Assembly: GCA_021155045.1 (NCBI GenBank)
Contig: JAJNQB010000001.1
Location: forward strand, 1-64,000
Length of the DNA: 64,000 nucleotides
From: Arcticibacter sp.
GTDB taxonomy: Bacteria; Bacteroidota; Bacteroidia; 2-12-FULL-35-15
Reading direction: 5' to 3'
In this document: piece by piece, positions 8,746-16,987 of the stretch
Position numbering within the stretch: the stretch's first letter is position 1
How the letters are laid out: each line of letters opens with the position of its first letter
Notes under the pieces: model-generated
Seen by the model: the letters and a program-made list of their open reading frames with translations, nothing else
Database searches by the model: none
What the model was told of the DNA's origin: nothing
Position numbers and translations under genes: made by a program

Positions 8746-9600
8746 ATGAAAGCAATAAAATTTTGTTCAATTATCCTTATTTCTCTTTTGTTTTTTGGAG
8801 CAGATAATCCTTCTGAAAATCCTTCCTGTAAAGAGATAATTGAACAAATGCTAGATTCAATTAACAACATAAAAACACAACGATTTAATGTAAAAGCAAC
8901 AGAAAGGGTAGGAGATAGAATATATTTTGCGGAGTCGTACATTAAGTTAAACATAAACCCTAAAAAAATATATTATAAAAGTTTAGCAAAGGGAACAGAA
9001 TTACTTTGGGTGAGTGGAACAAATAAAGGAAATGCAATTGTTCATACGACTCAATTTCCATTTATGAATCTAGATTTAGATCCTTTTGGTAGCCTCATGA
9101 GAAAAGACCAACATCACACTATTTTTGAATTAGGAACACCTTACGTTGGAAGTATTATTGCTAAAACAATTTTAAATGCTCCAAAAGATTTTGACAAACA
9201 TTTTATTTATGCTGGCGTAGTAACTTGGGATAAAAAAGAATGTTATCAAATAATCATTGAATACCCAGATTATAAATATGTTGAACACATCACACAAAAG
9301 GGAGAAACAGTAACCTCTATTGCACATAAATACAGCACGAGCGATTTTAAAATCAGAAATAAAAATAATTTATCGAGTTATTTCGGAACTATTAAAGAAG
9401 GGAAAAAACTTCAAATCCCTGTTCCATACTCAAATAAAGCAATCATCTTTATCAACAAAAAAACATTTATTCCTATAAATATAAAAGTGTATGACGAAGG
9501 TGGCTTATATGAATCGTATGAGTATTATAATATGAAAAACAACATTCCTTTTGCTTCGGATGAGTTTCTAAAAACCTACAAGGATTATAACTTTATGTGA
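8746..9600 (+). CDS. Secreted DUF1571-like protein with C-terminal LysM domain (paralogue 1)
   Basis: This 284-residue protein has a hydrophobic N-terminal signal segment. Its central domain (AESYIKLNINPKKIYYKS... LDLDPFGSLMRKDQHHT) resembles the DUF1571/LolA-like fold seen in Bacteroidota envelope proteins. A LysM-like segment at about residues 183-228 (ITQKGETVTSIAHKYSTSDFKIRN) probably binds peptidoglycan. The next gene encodes a clear paralogue of the same length and layout. The function is unknown; the assignment to DUF1571 is from memory of the family pattern. Confidence 0.78.
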   Translation: MKAIKFCSIILISLLFFGADNPSENPSCKEIIEQMLDSINNIKTQRFNVKATERVGDRIYFAESYIKLNINPKKIYYKSLAKGTELLWVSGTNKGNAIVHTTQFPFMNLDLDPFGSLMRKDQHHTIFELGTPYVGSIIAKTILNAPKDFDKHFIYAGVVTWDKKECYQIIIEYPDYKYVEHITQKGETVTSIAHKYSTSDFKIRNKNNLSSYFGTIKEGKKLQIPVPYSNKAIIFINKKTFIPINIKVYDEGGLYESYEYYNMKNNIPFASDEFLKTYKDYNFM

Positions 9601-9647
9601 AAAAGCAGAAAACATAAGATTATTTAACAATAAATTAAAAAACACCT

Positions 9648-9655
9648 TAAATTTG
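9648..9655 (+). promoter_or_regulatory. -7 promoter box of the second LysM paralogue
   Basis: TAAATTTG matches TAnnTTTG 26 bp before the start at 9682. The two tandem paralogues therefore each appear to have their own promoter. Confidence 0.5.
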
Positions 9656-9681
9656 CAGTCCTATCACACTTTTTCAAATAA

Positions 9682-10536
9682 ATGAATAATAAAAAATATA
9701 TCATACCAAGCCTTTTTCTTTTTCTTTTTTTGTTTACCTCATTTAACAAAAAGAGCATTGGTAATAAAGATTTGATTGAAAAAATATTTAATGCTATCGA
9801 TAATGTAAAAACACTTAAATACGAATTGCAATGCAACGAACGTATAAAAGGTAAAATGCAACATACCGAAAGCAAAGTCAAACTTCAAATTAGTCCAAGA
9901 AAATTATATTTAAATATAAAAGGAATTGAAGTGCTTTGGATACAAGGTCAAAATAACGGCAATGCATTAGTGAATCCAAATGCTTTTCCATACATCAATT
10001 TGAACTTAGACCCTTATGGAAGTTTAATGCGTAAAGACCAACATCATACCATTCATGAAATGGGTTATCAATACTTAGCAGATATATTAAAATATGGTTA
10101 TAAAAAGATAACAGACAAAGGAGAAAAATTGGATAAATATTTTACCATTCTTCCCGATGTTGAACATGATGGAAGAGAATGTTATAAACTTTCAATTACT
10201 TTTCCAGACTTTGCTTGGGAACCTTATATGGTAAAAAAAGGAGAAAACTTAACTTCTATTTCTAGACGTTTAAGAATAAGTGAATACATGGTACTTGAAA
10301 ACAATCCAAAATTGGGTGGATACAACGATGTAAAAGAAGGTGATGTGATTAATATACCAAATGCTTATGGTAAAATGACTTTATTAATGCTTGATAAAGA
10401 AACGCTATTACCCTTAAATAATAAAGTGTTTGACGATAAAGGATTATTTGAAACCTACGAATATTATAATTTACAAATGAACCCTTTCTTTATGCCTGAT
10501 GAGTTTAGTAAAAATTATAAAGGCTACAATTTTTAA
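9682..10536 (+). CDS. Secreted DUF1571-like protein with C-terminal LysM domain (paralogue 2)
   Basis: This 284-residue tandem paralogue of the preceding gene has the same length. It has an N-terminal hydrophobic signal, the shared core LNLDPYGSLMRKDQHHTIHEMG and a LysM-like stretch (VKKGENLTSISRRLRISEYMV). Both genes end in YKDYNF/YKGYNF-like tails after the EYYN block. The likely location is the periplasm, bound to peptidoglycan. The duplication suggests partly divided roles, but no function can be assigned. Confidence 0.78.
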   Translation: MNNKKYIIPSLFLFLFLFTSFNKKSIGNKDLIEKIFNAIDNVKTLKYELQCNERIKGKMQHTESKVKLQISPRKLYLNIKGIEVLWIQGQNNGNALVNPNAFPYINLNLDPYGSLMRKDQHHTIHEMGYQYLADILKYGYKKITDKGEKLDKYFTILPDVEHDGRECYKLSITFPDFAWEPYMVKKGENLTSISRRLRISEYMVLENNPKLGGYNDVKEGDVINIPNAYGKMTLLMLDKETLLPLNNKVFDDKGLFETYEYYNLQMNPFFMPDEFSKNYKGYNF

Positions 10537-10561
10537 AGAAAGTTATAATTAGAATTTGTTT

Positions 10562-10632
10562 CCCCTCTTGAGAGGGGCAGGGGTGTGTAATTCTTTGGCA
10601 ATAGTTAGAATTACTTTTCACAAAACACACCC
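10562..10632. repeat. REP-like palindromic element upstream of pdhB
   Basis: Two nested palindromes lie in the 150-bp gap. One is CCCCTCT/AGAGGGG (10562-10568 with 10571-10577). The other is GGGTGTGT/ACACACCC (10581-10588 with 10625-10632), enclosing GTAATTCT/AGAATTAC (10587-10594 with 10607-10614). Such CCCCTC...GTGTGT elements look like dispersed intergenic repeats. Its right arm abuts the -33 element of the pdhB promoter. Confidence 0.75.
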
Positions 10633-10663
10633 TTTGTTAAATGATTTAATTAGGTTAAATTTG
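10633..10663 (+). promoter_or_regulatory. pdhB promoter (TTTG-N19-TAAATTTG)
   Basis: The -33 element TTTG (10633-10636) and -7 element TAAATTTG (10656-10663) are separated by 19 bp, the canonical Bacteroidota sigma-ABfr arrangement. The start codon follows at 10687. The -7 box is identical to the one before pdhA. Confidence 0.8.
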
Positions 10664-10686
10664 TATTCCAAATAAATATTGAAAAT

Positions 10687-11670
10687 ATGAGAACAATAGA
10701 ATTTCGTGAAGCATTACGTGAAGCAATGAATGAAGAAATGAGAAAAGATGAAAAGATCTTTTTGATGGGAGAAGAAGTTGCTGAATACAATGGCGCTTAT
10801 AAAGTAAGTAAAGGTATGCTTGCCGAATTTGGCGAAAAACGTATTATCGATACTCCAATTGCAGAACTTGGTTTTGCTGGTATAGCGGTTGGTGCAGCCA
10901 TGAATGGCTTACGTCCTATTGTTGAGTTTATGACCTTTAATTTTTCACTTGTTGCTATCGACCAAATAATAAATTCAGCAGCAAAAATGATGAGCATGAG
11001 TGGCGGACAATTTTCTGTTCCAATTGTTTTTCGTGGACCAACAGCTTCTGCCGGAATGTTAAGTTCACAACATTCACAAGCATTTGAAAATTGGTTTGCT
11101 AATTGCCCAGGATTAAAAGTGGTGGTACCATCAAATCCTTATGATGCAAAAGGTTTATTGAAATCGGCTATTCGCGATAACGACCCTGTAATTTATATGG
11201 AGAGTGAACAAATGTATGGTGATAAAGGAGAAGTTCCAGAAGGAGAATACATTATTCCGATAGGTGTAGCAGATATTAAAAAAGAAGGAAAAGATGTTAC
11301 CATTGTTTCTTTTGGTAAAATTATGAAACAAGCTTTAGGTGCAGCAGCCGAATTAGAAAAAGAAGGAATTAGTGCAGAAGTTATTGATTTGCGTACTGTT
11401 CGCCCTATTGATTATGCTACAGTAATTAATTCTGTTAAAAAAACAAATAGATTAGTAATAGTAGAAGAAGCTTGGCCACTTGCTTCCATATCTTCTGAAC
11501 TAACATTTAAAGTTCAAAAAGAAGCATTTGATTATTTAGATGCTCCAATATTACGTGTAACATCAGCCGATGTTCCATTGCCTTATGCACCAACACTTAT
11601 TGAAGCATCATTACCAAATGTTGCTCGTGTGGTAAAAGCGGTAAAAGAGGTGATGTATATTGTAAAATAA
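10687..11670 (+). CDS. pdhB: Pyruvate dehydrogenase E1 component, beta subunit
   Basis: This 327-residue protein pairs with the E1-alpha subunit to form the thiamine-diphosphate-dependent E1 of the pyruvate dehydrogenase complex, which converts pyruvate to acetyl-CoA. The opening REALREAMNEEMRKDEKIFLMGEE, the GFAGIAVGAAMNGLRPIVEF block and the C-terminal transketolase-C region (IDLRTVRPIDY, IVEEAWPLASISSE) are characteristic. The alpha subunit and E2 lie 47 kb away at 58858-61970, a split common in this phylum. It has its own promoter and terminator. Confidence 0.95.
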   Translation: MRTIEFREALREAMNEEMRKDEKIFLMGEEVAEYNGAYKVSKGMLAEFGEKRIIDTPIAELGFAGIAVGAAMNGLRPIVEFMTFNFSLVAIDQIINSAAKMMSMSGGQFSVPIVFRGPTASAGMLSSQHSQAFENWFANCPGLKVVVPSNPYDAKGLLKSAIRDNDPVIYMESEQMYGDKGEVPEGEYIIPIGVADIKKEGKDVTIVSFGKIMKQALGAAAELEKEGISAEVIDLRTVRPIDYATVINSVKKTNRLVIVEEAWPLASISSELTFKVQKEAFDYLDAPILRVTSADVPLPYAPTLIEASLPNVARVVKAVKEVMYIVK

Positions 11671-11694
11671 TATTTTGATAAGAAAAATGAAAGA

Positions 11695-11717
11695 AGGACA
11701 CAATGTCCTCCTTTTTT
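11695..11717 (+). terminator. Terminator after pdhB
   Basis: AGGACA/TGTCCT (11695-11700 with 11704-11709) closes a 3-nt loop and is followed by CC and a run of T. It lies 24 bp after the stop codon and isolates pdhB from the Doc operon. Confidence 0.7.
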
Positions 11718-11868
11718 ATGTGCGATTTTTAGTAAACAAGCTATTCAAGAAAAGTAATATCTTTGATATAGGAATAAGTTGTTCTACAGGAAGATTGAAT
11801 TTAAAAAATAATATCTAATCCGAATGTATTTTAAGTAAAAAAACGATCTGATATACAGTAACTTACAG

Positions 11869-11896
11869 ATGTTTACCTTGCCAATAAGGTAAACAT
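11869..11896 (+). promoter_or_regulatory. Perfect 11-bp inverted repeat, likely operator of the Doc operon
   Basis: ATGTTTACCTT (11869-11879) and AAGGTAAACAT (11886-11896) are exact reverse complements around a 6-bp spacer. The element ends 27 bp before the start of the DNA-binding gene and overlaps the region where RNA polymerase would bind. An imperfect -7 box (AATATTTG, 11911-11918) follows it, which would give a very short or leaderless mRNA. This geometry is expected for an autoregulatory antitoxin operator. Confidence 0.75.
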
Positions 11897-11923
11897 TAAT
11901 ACTTATTAACAATATTTGTAAAT

Positions 11924-12934
11924 ATGAATGATTTAACAGTATCGGCTATTGATCGACAGAATATTTTAAATAACAAAAAGGCTATAGAAAGCATTCAGAC
12001 TTATATAGGTATTTCTGGAATGTTGTTTGAGGGAGAGTATAGATTTACAAAGCAACAGATTGCAGACTTCTATTCTATAGATACTTCGACTATCGATCGC
12101 TACTTATCTCATAACGAAGATGAATTAAGGCACAATGGCTATGTAAACCTAAAAGGAAAAGCTTTAAGAACATTTAAAGAAGAATTTGGATGGATGTTGA
12201 GTGAAGGTACTAAGGCTCCACAACTTGGAGTGTTTAATTTTCGTTCATTTTTAAATCTTGGAATGTTGCTCACAGAGAGCGAAAAAGCAAAAGCACTTAG
12301 AAGCAAGATTTTAGATATTGTAATTGATACCTTAAATCAAAACCTAGGTGGGTCAACAAAATATATAAATCAACGTGAAGAAGATTTTTTAATAGCTATG
12401 GCCAGAGAGCCTGTTTATAGGAAGGAATTTACAGAAGCATTAAGTAAGTATCTTGATATGGGAAACTATAAATATGCTATTTATACTGATTCAATCTACA
12501 AAGCAATCTTTTTAGAAAAATCAGCAGAGTACAAAATTATTCTAAAACTTGAAGAAAAAGAGAATGTAAGAGATACCATGTACTCAGATATTCTCAGATT
12601 AATTGCTTCGTTTGAAGTGGGAATTGCTGATGCAATGAAATTGAAATCGGAAGAATTAAAGAGGAAGCTTACTCCTAGTGAATTAGATGAAATAATCGGT
12701 GAATTTTCTAAACAGCGCTTTTGGATGCCACAAATAGAAGATGCTAGAAATAAAATGGCAAGTCGAGACTATGGATTAAGAAATATTATTCATGAAAGAC
12801 TAAAGCCCTATATTAACTCTTTAAGTGCTTCTGACTATGAAAGATTTTTAGGAGATAAAAGTAAAGATTTACTTCAGCGAGTTGTTGAAAATCCTGAACT
12901 ATTAGACGTATTTAAACGCCTAAAAGATCGATGA
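11924..12934 (+). CDS. HTH DNA-binding protein paired with Doc; putative antitoxin/regulator
   Basis: This 336-residue protein has a helix-turn-helix-like stretch at residues 41-62 (FTKQQIADFYSIDTSTIDRYL), in a context resembling the RhuM-type 'virulence' DNA-binding proteins. The rest is a mostly helical, charged region with no domain I can name. Its stop overlaps the start of the doc gene (ATGA), so the two are coupled. It is much longer than the classical Phd antitoxin (about 70 residues), and I see no obvious S/T-xxx-E-G/N inhibitory motif of the Fic antitoxins. The inverted repeat just upstream suggests autorepression. Role as antitoxin is inferred from position. Confidence 0.75.
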   Translation: MNDLTVSAIDRQNILNNKKAIESIQTYIGISGMLFEGEYRFTKQQIADFYSIDTSTIDRYLSHNEDELRHNGYVNLKGKALRTFKEEFGWMLSEGTKAPQLGVFNFRSFLNLGMLLTESEKAKALRSKILDIVIDTLNQNLGGSTKYINQREEDFLIAMAREPVYRKEFTEALSKYLDMGNYKYAIYTDSIYKAIFLEKSAEYKIILKLEEKENVRDTMYSDILRLIASFEVGIADAMKLKSEELKRKLTPSELDEIIGEFSKQRFWMPQIEDARNKMASRDYGLRNIIHERLKPYINSLSASDYERFLGDKSKDLLQRVVENPELLDVFKRLKDR

Positions 12935-13377
12935 TGAGATTTAATTATTTTGATGTTGCTCATGCAGTATTAGTCCATGACGGGATAATAAAACAGTCAG
13001 GTGGAGCTTTAGGTATAATTCATTTAAGATTATTAGATAGTGTCTTAGACCATGTAAAAAATGACGAATACTATCCAGAGCTAGAGCATAAATTAACCCA
13101 TATACTATTTTCAATAAATAAGAATCATTGCTTCCAGGATGGAAATAAAAGAGCTTCAATAGCATTGTCCGCCTACTTTTTAGAAATAAATAAATGCACG
13201 TTTAAGATTAATAGATTTATAAGTGAAATGGAAAACATTGCTGTTGATGTTGCTGACAATAGAATTGACAAAGAATTACTTTTTGAAATTGTGTACTCAA
13301 TTATTTACGAGGAAGATTATAGTGAAGAATTAAAGTTGAAAATTATCAGTGCTAAGACCTCGTTGCATAATGAGTAA
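12931..13377 (+). CDS. doc: Doc/Fic-family death-on-curing toxin
   Basis: This 148-residue Fic-fold protein has the Doc-type active-site motif HCFQDGNKRAS with His66, Asp70, Asn72, Lys73 and Arg74. It carries NKR, as in phage P1 Doc, rather than the GNGR of AMPylating Fic enzymes. P1 Doc phosphorylates elongation factor EF-Tu and stops translation. The N-terminal FDVAHAVLVHDGIIKQSGGALGI segment also fits Doc. It starts inside the stop codon of the upstream DNA-binding gene (ATGATGAG), so a double ATG is possible (12931 or 12934). All catalytic residues look intact. Confidence 0.88.
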   Translation: MMRFNYFDVAHAVLVHDGIIKQSGGALGIIHLRLLDSVLDHVKNDEYYPELEHKLTHILFSINKNHCFQDGNKRASIALSAYFLEINKCTFKINRFISEMENIAVDVADNRIDKELLFEIVYSIIYEEDYSEELKLKIISAKTSLHNE

Positions 13378-13457
13378 ATCTAAATAGTCAAATAATATTT
13401 TTATAACTATGTGGCACTTTTTAATTAAAAAACAAATCACAAGTAGAGCATCTATAA

Positions 13458-14429
13458 CTATTGACAGTGGTTTATTAATTTCTCTTCATCAATCTCCATC
13501 ATACATTTAAAATGTCCTTTCGGGCATTTAGCATAACCAATTTTAGAACAAGGACGGCAAGATAAATTTTTTACTTCTACCATTTTTGAATTTTGATGAG
13601 GTAGGTAGGGAGCAAATCCAAAATTAGGAACAGTATTTCCCCAAATAGAAATTATTTCTTTTCCTAATGCCGTTGCAATGTGCATCAGTCCAGTATCGTG
13701 AGTAATAATTTTTTTTGCTTGTTTAATTATTGAAGCAGATTGGTTTAAGTTGTATTTTCCACAAGCATTGTAAATAATAGAGCCCACACTTTTTTCTATT
13801 TCTTTTGCAACAACTTCATCTTCTTTTCCTCCCAATAAAACAATAGGTTGATTTAGTTTTTTACAAATAGAAATTATTTTTTCAGTTGGTAATTTTTTTG
13901 TCGCAAATTTTGCTCCTATCACAAAACCAATAAACCCATTTTGATGATTTGTTGGTAAGGATGAAATAGCTATTTCATCTTTTGTTGGAATAAAATAATC
14001 TAAACCTTTGTGGTCATTTTGTATTCCTAATTTTTCTGCAGCCTGTAAATACCTATCCACAATATGTATTGCAGGCATGTGATTGATTTTAAAATTAACC
14101 AGCACCCACTTCTTAAAATTTAATTTTTTAAAACTGAAGGATGGTTTTCCTAATTTAAGTTTTGTTTCAGCACTTCTTAGATTATTATGTAAATCAATTA
14201 CAAAATCAAAATTTTCTTTTTTTAATTCAGCAATTACTTCTGATACATTTTTTTCAATGCTATGAATTTTTGAGATGTATGGATTGTTCTCTAAAATGCT
14301 TTTAAAAGATTTTTTTGTAAGATAATGAATTTCAATTTCAGGCTTTTGTAGCTTAATACGCCTTACAACAGGGCTTGTAAGAACAATATCTCCAATAGAA
14401 CTAAAACGGATTATTAGAATTTTTTTCAT
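13458..14429 (-). CDS. Glycosyltransferase family 9 (ADP-heptose:LPS heptosyltransferase-like)
   Basis: This 323-residue GT-B glycosyltransferase opens with MKKILIIRFSSIGDIVLTSPVVRRIK, the usual start of family 9. It contains the C-terminal nucleotide-sugar site HDTGLMHIATALG and ISIWGNTVP. Family members add heptose or related sugars to the lipopolysaccharide inner core at the cytoplasmic face. A Cys-rich tail (LSCRPCSKIGYAKCPKGHFKC) is typical of GT9 proteins in this phylum. It is convergent with doc and lies 28 bp downstream of the M28 peptidase gene. Confidence 0.9.
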   Translation of the reverse strand: MKKILIIRFSSIGDIVLTSPVVRRIKLQKPEIEIHYLTKKSFKSILENNPYISKIHSIEKNVSEVIAELKKENFDFVIDLHNNLRSAETKLKLGKPSFSFKKLNFKKWVLVNFKINHMPAIHIVDRYLQAAEKLGIQNDHKGLDYFIPTKDEIAISSLPTNHQNGFIGFVIGAKFATKKLPTEKIISICKKLNQPIVLLGGKEDEVVAKEIEKSVGSIIYNACGKYNLNQSASIIKQAKKIITHDTGLMHIATALGKEIISIWGNTVPNFGFAPYLPHQNSKMVEVKNLSCRPCSKIGYAKCPKGHFKCMMEIDEEKLINHCQ

Positions 14430-14457
14430 TTCAAGTTCTCTATTTTTTGTAAGAGAA

Positions 14458-15438
14458 TTAGTTTGAGGTTGTATAAATCACCTCTAACAATGTTTGTCCA
14501 ACAGCTTTTAATGTATTTTTATCAATCACATCCATATTGTCTTTATGCGTGTGGTGATATTCTCCAAAACCACCAGTAGTTTGGTTAAACTCAATAATAT
14601 CAATACAAGGAATGCCTGCCTTATTCACATAAATATGGTCGTCAATGCCAACAAAATTTCTTGTTTGCGGAACAAAATAATTAGAGTAACCAATTTTTGC
14701 TGCCACATCCCAAACTTTATTCACATAAATAGAAGCATACTCTACAGAGCTCGACTCTTTAGGAAACATAGCATTTGTAGCGCCAACCATATCCATCAGT
14801 ATTCCAAATTTTGCATTGTAGTTAGGTTTATGTAAATTATTTGCCCAGTATTGTGAGCCTAAGCACCACGATTCATCATCACCACTTGTGCCATAATCCT
14901 CAATATCAAAAAATATAATATCTATCCCTACGGTTGGGCTTGATTTATTTATTTGTCGTGCAATTTCCAGTGCAACACCAACACCGCTTGCTCCATCATT
15001 TGCTCCATCAATAGGCTTGTCTTTATCTTTTGTATCCCTATCTGCAAAAGGGCGAGTATCCCAATGGGAGCATAATAAAATTCTAGTACTTGCATTTGGA
15101 TTAAACGAAGCGATAATATTTTTTAAGATAAATTTTTTCTTATCAAATGTTGTAACTGTTCCATTCTGAATAATTACTTCAAAACCATAAGATGTTAGTT
15201 TTTTTGATAAATAATCAGCACAAGCTGCATGTGCTTTAGAACCTGGTGTTCGAGGACCAAAATCTACTTGTGCTTTTACAAATGAATAAGCTGAGTCAGC
15301 ATTAAAATTTGGAGTTGGTATTTTTGAAGTTTCTACTTTTGTTTCTACTTTTGATGTTGATGGTTTTTCTGTTTCCGTTCCGCAAGAACTTACTAACACC
15401 AAAAAGAGTAGGGGAACAAAATTTTTTAATTTTTTCAT
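14458..15438 (-). CDS. M28-family zinc peptidase / glutaminyl cyclase-like lipoprotein
   Basis: This is a 326-residue lipoprotein when started at the ATG at 15438. That start gives MKKLKNFVPLL and a lipobox (LVSSCG), and avoids overlap with cysS; the longer upstream start would give an implausible N-terminus. Zinc-ligand motifs are present: His in CSHWDTRPFAD, Asp in DGANDGASG, the acidic pair in FFDIEDYG and a late His in GEYHHTHKDN. The sequence is close to bacterial glutaminyl-peptide cyclotransferases, which form N-terminal pyroglutamate on exported proteins; aminopeptidase activity is the alternative. T9SS substrates are possible targets (inference). Confidence 0.85.
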   Translation of the reverse strand: MKKLKNFVPLLFLVLVSSCGTETEKPSTSKVETKVETSKIPTPNFNADSAYSFVKAQVDFGPRTPGSKAHAACADYLSKKLTSYGFEVIIQNGTVTTFDKKKFILKNIIASFNPNASTRILLCSHWDTRPFADRDTKDKDKPIDGANDGASGVGVALEIARQINKSSPTVGIDIIFFDIEDYGTSGDDESWCLGSQYWANNLHKPNYNAKFGILMDMVGATNAMFPKESSSVEYASIYVNKVWDVAAKIGYSNYFVPQTRNFVGIDDHIYVNKAGIPCIDIIEFNQTTGGFGEYHHTHKDNMDVIDKNTLKAVGQTLLEVIYTTSN

Positions 15439-15443
15439 TTTTT

Positions 15444-16916
15444 TTAATCTTCTATCGACCAAGTAGTACCTTCTTTGGTGTCTTTGATTGTTATTTTATT
15501 TTTTGCTAAATCATCTCTTAGTTTATCAGAAGCAGCAAAATCTTTTTTAGCTTTTATTTCTTTTCTAATATCTAAAATAATTTCCATAACTCCTTGTAAT
15601 GCCTTATCTTTTGATGTGTTTGAGCTTTCAGATTTTAATCCTAAAACATCATATACAAAAGCATGCATTGTAGTTTTTAAAGTTATTAAATCAGATTCTG
15701 TTATTGTTTCTTTTCCATCATTTACAGAATTAATAATTCTGGCTCCTTCAAATAAATTGGCAACTAATATTGGCGCATTGAAATCATCATTCATTGCTTC
15801 ATAGCATTTTACTTTTAGCTCGCTAATGTTTGATGTAGATGTTGAACTTGGTTTAATTGTATCTAATAATTTTATAGCATTCATCAATCGTGCATAACCT
15901 TTTTCGGATGCTTGTAATGCTTCATTCGAAAAGTCTAATGTGCTTCTGTAATGTGTTTGCATCATAAAAAAACGAACAGCCATTGGACTATATCCTTTTT
16001 CCAGTAGAGGATGGTTACCTGTAAATAATTCATCAGGCAAAAAACCATTTCCCGCACTTTTACTCATTCTTACTCCATTTACAGTTAGCATATTGGTATG
16101 CATCCAATAGTTTACCGGAGCCTTGTGATTACAAGCTTGAGATTGTGCAATTTCATTGGTATGATGCGTTGCTTGTAAATCCATACCACCACCATGGATA
16201 TCAAAAGTATCTCCCAAATATTTTGAACTCATTGCAGAACATTCGATATGCCAGCCAGGGAAGCCCCAACCCCAAGGCGATTGCCAACGCATAATATGTT
16301 CTGGTTTTGCTTTTATCCATAATGCAAAATCAAGTCTTCCTTTTTTTTCGTCTTGTCCACCCAATTCTCTTGTTCCTTCTAATAATTCTTCTAGCTTTCT
16401 GTTGGTCAATAAACCGTAAGGAAATTCTTTATTGTATTTTTCTACATCAAAATAAATGGTGCCATCAACAATATATGCATAACCTTTATCAATGATTTGC
16501 TTCGTCATTTCAATTTGTTCGCAGATATGCCCTGTGGCTGTTGGTTCAATGCTTGGTGGAAGTGTATTGAATGCTCGCATTACGTCATGGAATCCTAACG
16601 TATATTTTTGAACAATTTCCATGGGTTCTAATTGTTCTAGCTTTGCTTTTTTCGCAAATTTATCATCTCCTTCATCTCTATCTCCTTCTAGATGACCTGC
16701 ATCTGTTATGTTTCGTACATAACGGACTTTAAATCCTAAGTGTAATAAGTATCTATAAATTAAATCAAATGAAATAAATGTGCGGCAGTTGCCTAAATGA
16801 ACATCACTATAAACCGTTGGTCCACAAACATACATTCCAACCATCCCTTTATTGATAGGGTTGAATTTTTCTTTTGTTCTAGAAAGTGTATTATAAATTT
16901 GTAAGTGATTTTGCAT
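15444..16916 (-). CDS. cysS: Cysteinyl-tRNA synthetase
   Basis: This 490-residue class I aminoacyl-tRNA synthetase charges tRNA-Cys. It shows the zinc/nucleotide region MYVCGPTVYSDVHLGNCRTF (HIGH motif as HLGN), GWHIECSAMS with zinc ligands at about residues 220-230, and the KMSKS equivalent VRMSKSAGN. The anticodon-binding C-terminus ends in KEGTTWSIED. The length is usual. It has its own promoter on the minus strand, with a 25-bp palindrome over the probable transcription start. Confidence 0.96.
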   Translation of the reverse strand: MQNHLQIYNTLSRTKEKFNPINKGMVGMYVCGPTVYSDVHLGNCRTFISFDLIYRYLLHLGFKVRYVRNITDAGHLEGDRDEGDDKFAKKAKLEQLEPMEIVQKYTLGFHDVMRAFNTLPPSIEPTATGHICEQIEMTKQIIDKGYAYIVDGTIYFDVEKYNKEFPYGLLTNRKLEELLEGTRELGGQDEKKGRLDFALWIKAKPEHIMRWQSPWGWGFPGWHIECSAMSSKYLGDTFDIHGGGMDLQATHHTNEIAQSQACNHKAPVNYWMHTNMLTVNGVRMSKSAGNGFLPDELFTGNHPLLEKGYSPMAVRFFMMQTHYRSTLDFSNEALQASEKGYARLMNAIKLLDTIKPSSTSTSNISELKVKCYEAMNDDFNAPILVANLFEGARIINSVNDGKETITESDLITLKTTMHAFVYDVLGLKSESSNTSKDKALQGVMEIILDIRKEIKAKKDFAASDKLRDDLAKNKITIKDTKEGTTWSIED

Positions 16917-16926
16917 AAAATAAAAA

Positions 16927-16951
16927 GGACTTATGAAATTTTCATAAGTCC
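16927..16951 (-). terminator. Palindrome between the MORN gene and cysS (terminator or operator)
   Basis: GGACTTATGAAA and TTTCATAAGTCC (16927-16938 and 16940-16951) are perfect reverse complements. On the minus strand a T-rich tail follows, so it can terminate the upstream MORN-repeat gene. It also begins at the last base of the cysS -7 box, so it would cover the cysS transcription start. Confidence 0.65.
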
Positions 16952-16983
16952 AAAGGTATTAGTTTTTATAATATTATTGTCAA
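16951..16983 (-). promoter_or_regulatory. cysS promoter (TTG-N22-TACCTTTG)
   Basis: On the minus strand TTG(ACA) at 16983-16978 and TACCTTTG at 16958-16951 form a Bacteroidota-type promoter with 22 bp between TTG and the -7 box, 35 bp before the cysS start. Confidence 0.65.
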
Positions 16984-16987
16984 AAAT

